From: Martinezella hainanensis
GTDB taxonomy: Bacteria > Pseudomonadota > Alphaproteobacteria > Rhizobiales > Rhizobiaceae
Direction: 5' to 3'
Assembly (NCBI RefSeq): GCF_900094555.1
Contig: NZ_FMAC01000012.1
Coordinates: 88,291 to 152,290 of the forward strand
Length of the DNA stretch: 64,000 nt
A model generated the notes under the pieces. The model did no database searches and was not told the DNA's origin. It saw only the letters and a list, made by a program, of their open reading frames with translations. The first letter of the stretch is position 1. The number at the start of each line of letters is the position of its first letter. Below are positions 7,866 through 16,219 of the stretch, in pieces. Position numbers and translations under genes: made by a program.

Positions 7866-9047
7866 TCAGGCATCGAGATAGCGCTCGGTCAACCGTGCCC
7901 ACATGGCGGCGCCAGCGGTCAGGCTTTCGTCGGCGAAATCATACTTGGCGCTGTGGAGGATGGCTGAATTCAAGCCATTGCCGAGGCGCAGGAAGCTGCC
8001 GGGTTTGTGCTCCAGGTAATGGGAAAAATCTTCGCTGCCGGGGATCAGGCCGCAGGTGGTGACCTTGTCGGCGCCGACGAGCTCTTCGGCGACCATGCGC
8101 GCGAATTCCGTTTCCTTCTCGGAGTTGACGACGACCGGATGGCCGTGCACATAGTCGATCTCGACGCTCGCGCCATAGCCGTCAACGATGGATTCTGTCA
8201 GCTTGCGGATGCGGGTCTCGAGCAATTCACGCACGTTCGGATCGAAGGAGCGGACGGTGAGCAGCATCTTTGCGCTCTCCGGAATGACGTTCGAAGCCTC
8301 GCCGGCGTGGATAGCACCGACGGTCACGACGGCCGTCTGCGTGGGGTCGACGCTGCGGGCAACGATCGTCTGCAGGCTGACGACGAGGTTGCAGGCGACG
8401 ACGACAGGGTCGATGGTCAGATGCGGGCGGGAGGCATGGCCGCCCTTGCCCGTGATGGTGATTTCGACCGTATCGGCTGCCGCCATCAGCGGGCCGGAGC
8501 GCAGCAACCAGGTGCCTTCCGGCGCGCCGGGGTGATTGTGCAGCCCGAAAATGACGTCGAAGGGAAAGCGTTCGAAGAGGCCATCTTTGATCATTGCGGG
8601 TGCGCCGCTGACGGCACCCGCTTCCTCGGCCGGCTGGAAGATCAGGTTCACGGTGCCGTTGAAGCGGCGGGTGCGGGCGAGATATTCGGCAGCCCCGAGC
8701 AATATAGTCGTGTGACCGTCGTGGCCGCAGGCATGCATCTTGCCCGGCGTCTTGCTGGCATAGGTGGCGCCGGTCTGCTCGGTGATCGGCAGGGCGTCCA
8801 TATCGGCGCGGATGGCGATGCTCTTCTTGCCGGCTCCAACAGTCATGCGCGCGACGACGCCGTGGCCACCGACATTGCGCGTGACTTCATAACCCCAGGC
8901 TTCCAGCTTCTCGGCGACGAAGCGCGCGGTTTCCGCCTCTTCGAAGGAAAGTTCGGGATTGGCATGCAGATGCTGGCGGATGCCGGTCAGTTCGGCCTTC
9001 ATCGGCTCGAAGTCCGACAGGCGGGCAAAATCGTTGTCGAGGGTCAT
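7866..9047 (-). CDS. M20-family amidohydrolase (hippurate / N-acyl amino acid hydrolase type)
   Basis: This 393-residue metallopeptidase-fold enzyme is predicted to cleave the amide bond of N-acyl or N-aroyl amino acids. It has the aminoacylase/carboxypeptidase features: RQHLHANPELSFEE at 25-37, ADMDALPI at 81-88, ACGHDGHT with Cys107 and His109 as metal ligands, and PAEEAGAVSGAP with the catalytic Glu pair at 141-142. The dimerisation insert runs from about 180 to 290, and a late His in GSEDFSHYL is probably the last metal ligand. It ends the ABC operon, 75 bp after the ATPase gene. Together they suggest uptake of a conjugated amino acid followed by cytoplasmic hydrolysis. The true substrate (hippurate, an auxin conjugate or other) cannot be told. 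Confidence 0.9.
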   Translation of the reverse strand: MTLDNDFARLSDFEPMKAELTGIRQHLHANPELSFEEAETARFVAEKLEAWGYEVTRNVGGHGVVARMTVGAGKKSIAIRADMDALPITEQTGATYASKTPGKMHACGHDGHTTILLGAAEYLARTRRFNGTVNLIFQPAEEAGAVSGAPAMIKDGLFERFPFDVIFGLHNHPGAPEGTWLLRSGPLMAAADTVEITITGKGGHASRPHLTIDPVVVACNLVVSLQTIVARSVDPTQTAVVTVGAIHAGEASNVIPESAKMLLTVRSFDPNVRELLETRIRKLTESIVDGYGASVEIDYVHGHPVVVNSEKETEFARMVAEELVGADKVTTCGLIPGSEDFSHYLEHKPGSFLRLGNGLNSAILHSAKYDFADESLTAGAAMWARLTERYLDA

Positions 9048-9122
9048 GGCTATTCCAATGGTTCGCTTGAGCCGCCGTCCGCCATAGAGCGTACAGGCTT
9101 CACTGATGATGGAGCTGCCGCG

Positions 9123-9914
9123 CTAGATGAAGCGCGACAGGAAACTTCTGGTGCGCGGATGCTGCGGATTGCCGATCACATCCTCGGGCTTGCCCTGTTC
9201 GACGATCTTGCCGCCATCCATGAAGACGACGCGGTCGGCCGCTTCGCGGGCAAAACCGATCTCGTGGGTGACGACGATCATCGTCAGGCCCTGGCTGGCG
9301 AGATCGCGCATGGTCGACAGCACCTCGCCGACCAATTCCGGATCGAGCGCCGAAGTCGGTTCGTCGAACAGCATCAGCTTCGGCTTGATTGCCAAGGCTC
9401 TGGCAATTGCCACACGCTGCTGCTGGCCGCCGGAAAGCTGGCGCGGGTAATTATTGGCCTTGGCCGAAAGCCCGACACGGTCGAGCAGCGCCAGCGCGTT
9501 CTCGATCGCTTGGCTGCGGCTTTCGCCATGGATGCCGATCGGCGCCTCGATGACATTTTGCAGCGCCGTCATATGCGGATAGAGGTTGAATTGCTGGAAC
9601 ACCATGCCGATCTTGCGCCGCTGCAGCGCGATCGCATGATTGGACAGCTTGACCAGACGCCCCTTGTTCAGCCGGTAGCCGATCTGCTCTCCATCCACTT
9701 CGATCGAGCCACGATTGATCGATTCCAGATGGTTGATGCAGCGCAGGAAGGTCGATTTGCCGGAGCCGGACGGGCCGAGGATGACGACCACTTCGCCCGG
9801 CGTCACATCGAGGTCGATGCCTTTCAGCACTTCAAGATTTTCGAAGGACTTGTGGACGTTGCGCGCCTGTACCAGCGGGCTCACATTGACGATTGAGTTC
9901 ATAGGAGCGTTCAT
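9123..9914 (-). CDS. polar-amino-acid-type ABC transporter, ATP-binding subunit
   Basis: This 263-residue ATPase subunit energises an importer of the glutamine/arginine/opine class. Walker A is GPSGSGKS at 47-54, the signature is LSGGQQQR at 160-167, Walker B is LMLFDEP at 180-186, and the switch His follows in VVTHEIGFA. The sequence around QQFNLYPHMTALQNV is characteristic of this class. Its start overlaps the stop of the permease gene by four bases (9911-9914), showing tight coupling. The specificity lies in the binding protein, not here. Confidence 0.95.
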   Translation of the reverse strand: MNAPMNSIVNVSPLVQARNVHKSFENLEVLKGIDLDVTPGEVVVILGPSGSGKSTFLRCINHLESINRGSIEVDGEQIGYRLNKGRLVKLSNHAIALQRRKIGMVFQQFNLYPHMTALQNVIEAPIGIHGESRSQAIENALALLDRVGLSAKANNYPRQLSGGQQQRVAIARALAIKPKLMLFDEPTSALDPELVGEVLSTMRDLASQGLTMIVVTHEIGFAREAADRVVFMDGGKIVEQGKPEDVIGNPQHPRTRSFLSRFI

Positions 9915-10855
9915 TGACCCGCCTCCTGAGCCGGTACGAGCGCCGGCGCACTCTCCTTTGCAAGCTTCGTCGCGCCGGTGCGTCGGTCGGCTCGGCTATA
10001 GTAACGCTCGATATAACTCTGGCCGATGTTCAGCACCGAGGTAATCAGCAGATACCAGATGACGGCGACGAGCAGCATCGGGATGACTTCGAAGGTGCGG
10101 TTGTAGATCGACTGCACCGAATAGAGCAGGTCGGCCATGGCGATGACGCTGACGAGCGAGGTCGCCTTGATCATGCTGATGAGCTGGTTGCCCGTGGGCG
10201 GCACGATGGAGCGCATGGCCTGCGGGATGATGATGCGGCGCAGAGCGCGGATTCTCGTCATGCCGAAGGCTTCGGCGGTTTCGAACTGGCCCTTGTCGAC
10301 GGAAAGCAAGCCGCCGCGAATGATCTCGGCCATATAGGCGGCTTCATTGAGCGCCAAGCCGGCGATTGCGGCCGTCATCGGACTGATAACGGAATTCGTA
10401 TCCCAGCTGACGAAGGTCGGGCCGAAAGGGATGCCGATCGACAGCGTCGGGAAGAGCGTCGAGAGATTGTACCAGAAGATCAGCTGCACGAGCAGCGGCG
10501 TGCCGCGGAAGAACCAGATGAACAGGGAGGCAAGCGTGCTTGCCAGCGTGTCTTTCGACAGCCTGGCGATCGCCAAAAGCAGGCCGAACACGATGCCGAG
10601 CACCATGGCCACTACAGTCAAGCCAAGCGAAACATAAAGGCCGCTGATGACGACGGGATCGAAGAAATATTGCGCGACGACGTGCCAGCCAAAATTCTCA
10701 TTGTGGGCAACCGACCACGCCCAATAGGCCGCGATCGCAAGCGTGACGACCCAGGCTGCCACACGGCCCATCGGGAACGGTGTGTGGGCATTCGCCACAT
10801 CCCGTTCCGCCGCATCGCCAGGTGGCGATGCGATGTCTTTGGTATTCGTGCTCAT
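9911..10855 (-). CDS. polar-amino-acid-type ABC transporter, permease subunit
   Basis: This 314-residue inner-membrane protein has a cytoplasmic N-terminus of about 30 residues. Hydrophobic segments follow, beginning at AAWVVTLAIAAYWAWSV, then VISGLYVSLGLTVVAMVLGIVFG. The class-specific FFRGTPLLVQLIFWYN motif and the EAA loop (ALNEAAYMAEIIRGGLLSV, QFETAEAFGMT) contact the ATPase. It is the only permease in the operon, so it presumably forms a homodimer. It overlaps its neighbours on both sides by four bases. Confidence 0.95.
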   Translation of the reverse strand: MSTNTKDIASPPGDAAERDVANAHTPFPMGRVAAWVVTLAIAAYWAWSVAHNENFGWHVVAQYFFDPVVISGLYVSLGLTVVAMVLGIVFGLLLAIARLSKDTLASTLASLFIWFFRGTPLLVQLIFWYNLSTLFPTLSIGIPFGPTFVSWDTNSVISPMTAAIAGLALNEAAYMAEIIRGGLLSVDKGQFETAEAFGMTRIRALRRIIIPQAMRSIVPPTGNQLISMIKATSLVSVIAMADLLYSVQSIYNRTFEVIPMLLVAVIWYLLITSVLNIGQSYIERYYSRADRRTGATKLAKESAPALVPAQEAGQ

Positions 10856-11748
10856 TTCGGTAACATCCCGCCAAGATTGATACCCGGTTCCTTGATCATA
10901 TTGTTCTCAAGGCCCCATTTCTTCATGATGGCGGCGTAGGTGCCATTATCCATCAGAAGCTTGACGGCATCCTTCAAAATCGGAGCAAGCGGCGAGCCCT
11001 TCGGCACGACAGCGCCTTGATAGAGATCCTCAAAACCGTTCTTCTGGCCGACGCCGGTCAGTTCCAGCTGGCCGTTGGCCTGCGAGACGAAATAGGTGAG
11101 CGGGGCCTGCGAGGAGAAGAAGGCGTCGGAACGCTTCGAGCGGACGGCGAGGATGGAGCTTGGCTGATCGGTAAAGGACTGAACCTCGATCGCACCCTTG
11201 CCGTCGGTCTTGCACTTCTCGGCCTGCACCTGGATCACCTTTTCTGCCGACCCACCGGCCATGACGGCGATGCGCTGGCCGCAGGCGCTATCGAGCGAGG
11301 TAATGCCCTTCGGATTGCCCTTCTGGACTGCGAAGACGACGAATTCCTGCACCCAGTCGACGAAGTCATTGGCTTCCTCACGGCTCTTGAAATCGCCGAT
11401 CGGGCCGAAGGCGAACTGATAGCGGCCGGAATTGATGCCCGCGAGGATGGCGGGCAGGCCGCTGACGCTTTCATGCTCGATCTTCACGCCGAGCACTTCG
11501 CCGATCGCGTCGGTCAGATCGGCGCTGGCACCGGTCAGCTTGGTGCCGGTGACGATTTCATAGGGAGGGAAAGAGCCGTTGTTGACGGAGATCATCTTGC
11601 CCGATGTGCGGATCGCTTCCGGCAGCTTGGCCTGCAGGTCCTTGTTGACCGAAAGTTTCGGCAGGCTGGCATCCTCCGCAAAGGCGGCGCCCGACATCAT
11701 CAGGCTTGCCAGGGCGACGTAGGTCATTTTCTTCAGCGACATGTTCAT
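10852..11748 (-). CDS. ABC transporter, periplasmic substrate-binding protein
   Basis: This 298-residue protein has a signal peptide (LKKMTYVALASLMMSGAAFA, cleavage about residue 24) and a type II binding-protein fold. The typical opening IRTSGKMISVNNGSFPPYEI is followed by ASADLTDAIGEVLGVKIE and a hinge near SACGQRIAVMAGGSA. It delivers the substrate to the overlapping permease. The class usually binds polar amino acids or their conjugates. It lies 40 bp after the dihydroxyphthalate-decarboxylase-like gene in the same operon. Confidence 0.93.
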   Translation of the reverse strand: MNMSLKKMTYVALASLMMSGAAFAEDASLPKLSVNKDLQAKLPEAIRTSGKMISVNNGSFPPYEIVTGTKLTGASADLTDAIGEVLGVKIEHESVSGLPAILAGINSGRYQFAFGPIGDFKSREEANDFVDWVQEFVVFAVQKGNPKGITSLDSACGQRIAVMAGGSAEKVIQVQAEKCKTDGKGAIEVQSFTDQPSSILAVRSKRSDAFFSSQAPLTYFVSQANGQLELTGVGQKNGFEDLYQGAVVPKGSPLAPILKDAVKLLMDNGTYAAIMKKWGLENNMIKEPGINLGGMLPK

Positions 11749-11788
11749 TCCCCTTTTTGCTTTGTGTCTCTGATTTTTCAGTCGGTGG

Positions 11789-12766
11789 TCAGGCAGCGCT
11801 CGTCCGGCTGCCGTCGACGTCGAACGGAAACAGCTCCTCCGGCGTCATCAGCCGCGGCAGGATACCCTGCACATGCAGCTCCCCAGCGAAATCTGTTATC
11901 ATCTTCCGGTTGACGGCAAAGCCGCTCGCATCCCACCCTTCGGGCAGTTCTGTCGCTGATTTCAGCAGCTCATCGAGCATGAAGGGTGTCGTGTCGGCAT
12001 ATTTGCGCCGCTTGCTGAGCCACATGCGCTGCGATTCATCGATCAGGGCGCTGAGTTCGGCCATGACCCAGGGATGCTCGGCGACAAACTCCGCCTTCAA
12101 TCCGATCAGGTGCATACCCGGTACATAGCCCACATCGGCAAAATAGCGATGTTCGGCGCCGCGAAAATCCGAAAGCACCTGGCGGAAGCCGGAATTGCCG
12201 GCGAAATAGCCGTCCGGCATGAAGGGCGTGAAGATCGCGTCGAGCAGGCCTTCCTTCAAAAGGTCCACCATCGGCCTCTCGCCGGGTGCGGCCTCGATGC
12301 GGCCGGGGCGGCCGAAACCGTCGAGGCGATCGGTGATCGGATGGGCTTCGGTAAGGCGGCCGGCATACCACATGGCATCCTCGACGCCGACACCTTCGCG
12401 GCGAAGTGCTGCGCGCGTCCAGGTATTGCCAGAGTCGCGCCAGCCGGTGACGCCGATGCGCTTGCCGGCAAGTTGGGCAAAGCTCGTGATCGGGCTGTCC
12501 TTTGTGGTGATGACGCAGCGATGGCGGAAGCCGCGCATGATGAAGTTCGGAATGCCGACGACACTCTCGTCGCCATCGATGCGCATTTGCGTGTAACGGC
12601 TGAACGAGGTTTCCGCTGCATCGTAGGCATCGCTCTTGCCGACATGCGAGATCAGCGTGCCGACGCGATCCACCTTGATGTCGAGCTTGGGGGAGGAGAC
12701 GTCACCCAGGACCAGAGGTGTCATATAGTCCCAGTCGCGGAGAGCAAGTCGAAGAGTAAGGGGCAT
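11789..12766 (-). CDS. 4,5-dihydroxyphthalate decarboxylase-like / NMT1-type binding-fold protein
   Basis: A start at 12766 (MPLTLRLALRDWDYMTPLV) gives 325 residues. A longer frame reaches 12985 but would run through the divergent regulator gene and its operator, so it is rejected. The sequence resembles 4,5-dihydroxyphthalate decarboxylases and related two-lobed binding-fold proteins: FSRYTQMRIDGDESVVGIPNF, FRHRCVITTKDSPI, AGKRIGVTGWRDSGNTWTRA. No signal peptide is visible, so it is probably cytoplasmic, unlike transport binding proteins of the same fold. As first gene of the operon it may process an aromatic group freed by the amidohydrolase. That is speculative. Confidence 0.75.
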   Translation of the reverse strand: MPLTLRLALRDWDYMTPLVLGDVSSPKLDIKVDRVGTLISHVGKSDAYDAAETSFSRYTQMRIDGDESVVGIPNFIMRGFRHRCVITTKDSPITSFAQLAGKRIGVTGWRDSGNTWTRAALRREGVGVEDAMWYAGRLTEAHPITDRLDGFGRPGRIEAAPGERPMVDLLKEGLLDAIFTPFMPDGYFAGNSGFRQVLSDFRGAEHRYFADVGYVPGMHLIGLKAEFVAEHPWVMAELSALIDESQRMWLSKRRKYADTTPFMLDELLKSATELPEGWDASGFAVNRKMITDFAGELHVQGILPRLMTPEELFPFDVDGSRTSAA

Positions 12767-12805
12767 GAAATTCACTCGCGGGAAAACTTGTTTTCTCAAC
12801 GAGTA

Positions 12806-12851
12806 AATGTTCAATATAAGTCGATCAAATGTTATTACGTTATTGAACATT
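12806..12851. promoter_or_regulatory. inverted-repeat operator between MocR gene and ABC operon
   Basis: Two perfect 11 bp arms, AATGTTCAATA (12806-12816) and TATTGAACATT (12841-12851), are separated by 24 bases in the divergent promoter region. The arm-to-arm distance is 35 bp, just over three helical turns, so both would face the same side of the DNA. MocR-type regulators bind paired sites in this position. The repeat covers an upstream ATG of the regulator gene and so argues for its later start. Confidence 0.65.
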
Positions 12852-12866
12852 AAAAATGGTGCGAAA

Positions 12867-14195
12867 ATGAGCGAAGATCGGGATGCAAAATGGTTTGCCG
12901 AAAAATTGAGCGATCGGAGCATCCGCGGCATAGCGCTCGAGACGAGCGCGCTCATTCGCGCCGGCGCCCTGCCAGTTGGCACCAAGCTGCCGCCGATCCG
13001 CGATCTTGCCTTTGTGCTCGGGGTGAGCCCAGCAACCCTGTCCGAAGCCTGGAGCGAGCTCAGGCGTCAGAAGATCATCAGCGGGCGCGGCAGGAACGGC
13101 ACATGGGTCAGCGGCGACCGCTTTGTCGCCAAGCCGGCGCGGCTCGCAAGCGTCGGCGATTATGGCAGTGACGCCCTGAACCTGACGGCCGCCGTTCCCG
13201 ATGTGCAGCTGCTCCCGAAGCTCGAGGCGGCGATGGCCTACGGTGCCTCGGCCGAAAATCTCAACAGCTACGAGCGCAATCGCATCCTGCCGGAACTGGA
13301 AGGCGAAGTCAGGAAAAGCTGGCCTTACGAGCCAGAAGCATTTCTGGCGACCAATGGCGGCTACAATGCCGTCTATACGCTGATCAATGCCCTCGTCATG
13401 CCGGGAGCCGCCGTTGCGATCGAGGACCCGACGGGCATGCGGCTTCTCGATATTCTGGAAGATCGGGGTGCCCGCATCGTCCCAGTGAAATGCGACGATG
13501 AGGGTCCGCTGCCGGCTTCGCTGGAAGAGGCGCTGAAATATCGCCCGGTCGCTTTCATCTTTCAGCCGCGCATCCATTCCGTCACCGGCCAGAGCGTAAG
13601 CCCGGCACGCATGGCAAGGATCGCCGATATCCTTCGCGACAAGGATACATTGATCGTGGAAGACGATGGTATTGCCGATATCTCGACAGCGCCGCGCCAT
13701 TCGATGGGGCATCTCTTTCCCGATCGGGTCATCCATATCCTGTCGTTTTCGAAAACGCACGGACCGGATCTGCGCCTCGCCGTATTGTCGAGCTCGCGGG
13801 CGATCATCGACCAGATCCAGTCCTATCGAAGCTTCAGCTCCGGCTGGACCAGCCGCATACTGCAGGCCGCGGCTGCCTGGCTGCTGCGCGATCCGGCGAC
13901 GGCGGCATGCCTCGATCATGCCCGCATGACCTATCGAGAACGCCGAGCAGGCCTCATCGGTGCGCTTCGTGAGCGCGGTGTCAATGCGCGACATGGGGAG
14001 GGGCTGTGCGCGTGGGTGCCGGTCTCGTCGGAGCCCTTCGCGATGGTGACGCTTGCTGCCAGGGGCATTGCAGTGCATCCCGGTGCCAAGTTCTCGATCC
14101 TGTCCAGCAGCCATTTGCGTGTCGCGACGGCCAAGCTCTCCGAGCGGCGCGACTATGTTGCGGATGCCATCGCACTTGCCGCCGTCCATACGTGA
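12867..14195 (+). CDS. MocR-family (GntR/aminotransferase) transcriptional regulator
   Basis: With the start at 12867 the protein has 442 residues, normal for MocR. An in-frame ATG at 12807 lies inside the inverted repeat and is unlikely. An N-terminal GntR winged helix at about residues 12-80 (LPPIRDLAFVLGVSPATLSE, IISGRGRNGTWVSG) is joined to a class I aminotransferase-like domain from about 95. The pyridoxal-phosphate lysine is in FSKTHGPDLRLAV near residue 296. Such proteins use PLP or a PLP adduct of an amino compound as effector and do not turn over substrate. It faces the amino-acid-type ABC operon and most likely controls it and itself. Confidence 0.92.
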   Translation: MSEDRDAKWFAEKLSDRSIRGIALETSALIRAGALPVGTKLPPIRDLAFVLGVSPATLSEAWSELRRQKIISGRGRNGTWVSGDRFVAKPARLASVGDYGSDALNLTAAVPDVQLLPKLEAAMAYGASAENLNSYERNRILPELEGEVRKSWPYEPEAFLATNGGYNAVYTLINALVMPGAAVAIEDPTGMRLLDILEDRGARIVPVKCDDEGPLPASLEEALKYRPVAFIFQPRIHSVTGQSVSPARMARIADILRDKDTLIVEDDGIADISTAPRHSMGHLFPDRVIHILSFSKTHGPDLRLAVLSSSRAIIDQIQSYRSFSSGWTSRILQAAAAWLLRDPATAACLDHARMTYRERRAGLIGALRERGVNARHGEGLCAWVPVSSEPFAMVTLAARGIAVHPGAKFSILSSSHLRVATAKLSERRDYVADAIALAAVHT

Positions 14196-14204
14196 ACGGT
14201 AGCG

Positions 14205-15275
14205 CTAGCGGCTCGAGGTCACGCCCACGCCTTTAGGCGCCTCCCTCCAGGGGAAAGCGTACTTGACGAGGATAGTCGCAAGCTTGGCCGAGATGAGCGC
14301 AATGATGGAAATCGCGACGAGATAGATTGCGATGTAGACAGGCTGCGGCAAGTGGATGTTGGGCATCAGATGCCCGTAGATCTCGGTGAAACCGCGATGG
14401 CACATATAGATTGGATAGGAGAGATAGCCGAGAAAGATGCCGAGCCGCTGCAGTTTCTCCGGCAGTTCGAGCATCGTGCCGGCAAGGACGATGAGCGGCG
14501 AGATCAGGATGCAGAACACCAGCGCGTATTTCAGCGAATAGGTGGGAAGAAACAGCAAGATTAGGATCGCCGCGATCGGCAGCAGGGCAGCATAAGTATT
14601 CGCCGTGTGGCCGAGCGCTGCGACGTTTCTAAGCCGATAGATGATCATTCCGAGCGTGAAGGAAAAGAAGACGCGGGCAAAGCCGCCATCCACCGAGCGC
14701 CATTCCCAGCCGAGATCGAGCGATTTGTGGAAGAAGACCGAACCGATCAGCATTGCCAGAGATGCGGCGGCTATGAGGACGAGGCTCCGCGTTTTCAGCC
14801 TGAAAAGCACCAACGCGAATACCAGATTGGCCAGCAGCTCCCAAAACAGCGACCAGGCTGGACCATTCAGCGGATAGAGCGCCCAGATATCTCCCGCCGA
14901 ACGAGTCAGAAAGCTCGGCGAAGGCAGCATGAATACGGTCGTAAGGATGCTTGCGACAAGATCGGCCCGCCCGACACCGGATGCCTGCCAATGCAGCAGC
15001 AATTGTACAAGGCCGTAGACGCTGCCGATCAGAAATAACGGATAGAGACGCGCGTAGCGGGCCTTCATGAAGGCGAGCACGGTCATGCCGCTGGCAAGCT
15101 TTTCGCCATACGCTCTGGCGATGACGAAGCCGCTGAGCACGAAAAAGAAATCGACGGCGATATAGGCCGAAGGCGCATAGGGCCTGTCGAGGTGATAGAC
15201 GACGACGGCGAATGCCGCCAGGCCGCGCATCGCATCCAGGGCCGCGTATCTATGTTTCGTTGCATCAGCCGGCAT
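14205..15275 (-). CDS. acyltransferase-3 family membrane protein (OafA/ExoZ type)
   Basis: The start at 15275 has GAGG nine bases upstream and gives 356 residues; a frame beginning at 15326 would overlap the preceding gene. The protein begins YAALDAMRGLAAFAVVVYHL, the signature with the conserved Arg and His of the family, followed by FFVLSGFVIARAYG. About ten membrane segments run to the C-terminus. These enzymes move acetyl, succinyl or other acyl groups onto surface polysaccharides at the inner membrane. The glycosyltransferase and flippase genes just upstream on the same strand support that role. It meets the MocR gene tail to tail, only 9 bp apart. Confidence 0.9.
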   Translation of the reverse strand: MPADATKHRYAALDAMRGLAAFAVVVYHLDRPYAPSAYIAVDFFFVLSGFVIARAYGEKLASGMTVLAFMKARYARLYPLFLIGSVYGLVQLLLHWQASGVGRADLVASILTTVFMLPSPSFLTRSAGDIWALYPLNGPAWSLFWELLANLVFALVLFRLKTRSLVLIAAASLAMLIGSVFFHKSLDLGWEWRSVDGGFARVFFSFTLGMIIYRLRNVAALGHTANTYAALLPIAAILILLFLPTYSLKYALVFCILISPLIVLAGTMLELPEKLQRLGIFLGYLSYPIYMCHRGFTEIYGHLMPNIHLPQPVYIAIYLVAISIIALISAKLATILVKYAFPWREAPKGVGVTSSR

Positions 15276-15312
15276 TGATCGAAACCTCGTTGAGCGGAAG
15301 GATTGCACCCGG

Positions 15313-16128
15313 CTATCCCGCAGCACGCGCGCCGAAGAATTCGTTTCTCAAATTTCGATCGAGCGGGCGCACCCGCGAAAGGTTGCCCAGGAACTGGCGT
15401 GGACTTGTCAGTACCGACCGGTTCAGGAAATGGGTCCTGATGAGATTGGAGGATTTGCTGTGGGCGCCGGCATGGCCGACCCGATAGATTGCACCGCGGA
15501 AGGGCAACGATCCGAGCGGGGCGCCGGTGTCGGCAAGCAGCTTGCCGATGCGCACATGGCTGCCGAGCATGGATTTGATGTAATCGACCTCGGCATCCTC
15601 GAAGGTCGCGGGCAACTTGTAGAGGTCCGACCGGATGATGAGCGAGGTCCCGCAATAATTGGCGAAGTCATTGTGATGCAGCAGTAACCGGCCGCCTTCG
15701 TTCCAGAGATAGCCCCGGTCGATCTTCCAGCCGTTGGCGTCGGAATTTCTGGCGGCGAAATCGACGATATTGGCGCTGACGAAATCATCATCGTCGACGA
15801 TCATGAAGAAACGAGTGTCGCGCGCCGAAAGCATGCCTTTCAGCACGCGGCGGCCCTTGTCCAGCCGGAAGGCGTCGTAGACCTTCTCGCGGTCGGCGCC
15901 ATCGATGTCGTGCAGCTGGTTTGGCGGGAAGGTTACGCGCTCTGCCGTAAAATTCGGCGGCAGATCGGGCAGATCGGCGCCTTCGTTGGCGACGACCACA
16001 CCGCGCCAGTTATTGTTGGATTGCCCGGCGATCGATGCGATTGTTTGCGACAGCCGCCGTTTCAGCGCAGGCCAATCATTGGAATTGGCCTGATGGCGAA
16101 CGGGAATAATGAACGTAACCAGTGTCAT
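15313..16128 (-). CDS. glycosyltransferase-A-fold family 2-like protein
   Basis: I take the ATG at 16128 (MTLVTFIIPVRHQ), which has AAAGG seven bases upstream, giving 271 residues; an in-frame ATG at 16146 is also possible. The N-terminal strand TLVTFIIPV, the run VVVANEGADLP and the acidic cluster FFMIVDDDDFVSA (about residues 107-118) mark a GT-A glycosyltransferase, the acidic residues binding the metal and nucleotide sugar. Apart from that signature the sequence is not close to a family I can name. It sits between a flippase and an acyltransferase gene, so it probably builds a surface polysaccharide. Confidence 0.75.
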   Translation of the reverse strand: MTLVTFIIPVRHQANSNDWPALKRRLSQTIASIAGQSNNNWRGVVVANEGADLPDLPPNFTAERVTFPPNQLHDIDGADREKVYDAFRLDKGRRVLKGMLSARDTRFFMIVDDDDFVSANIVDFAARNSDANGWKIDRGYLWNEGGRLLLHHNDFANYCGTSLIIRSDLYKLPATFEDAEVDYIKSMLGSHVRIGKLLADTGAPLGSLPFRGAIYRVGHAGAHSKSSNLIRTHFLNRSVLTSPRQFLGNLSRVRPLDRNLRNEFFGARAAG

Positions 16129-16219
16129 GAGGCGCCTTTCCGACATTTGCTGTTGCTACCGCAGGGATCGAAGGCCCCATGTGGAATGCCATGCTTCGAT
16201 CCGATGGCCACGATGCTTG

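Noticed and set aside
8007..9896. 629-codon forward frame
   Set aside because: It runs antisense across two genes, the amidohydrolase and the ATPase, which is impossible for a real conserved gene here.
12767..12985. 73-codon N-terminal extension of the decarboxylase-like gene
   Set aside because: It would overlap the regulator gene and its operator; the family N-terminus begins at 12766.
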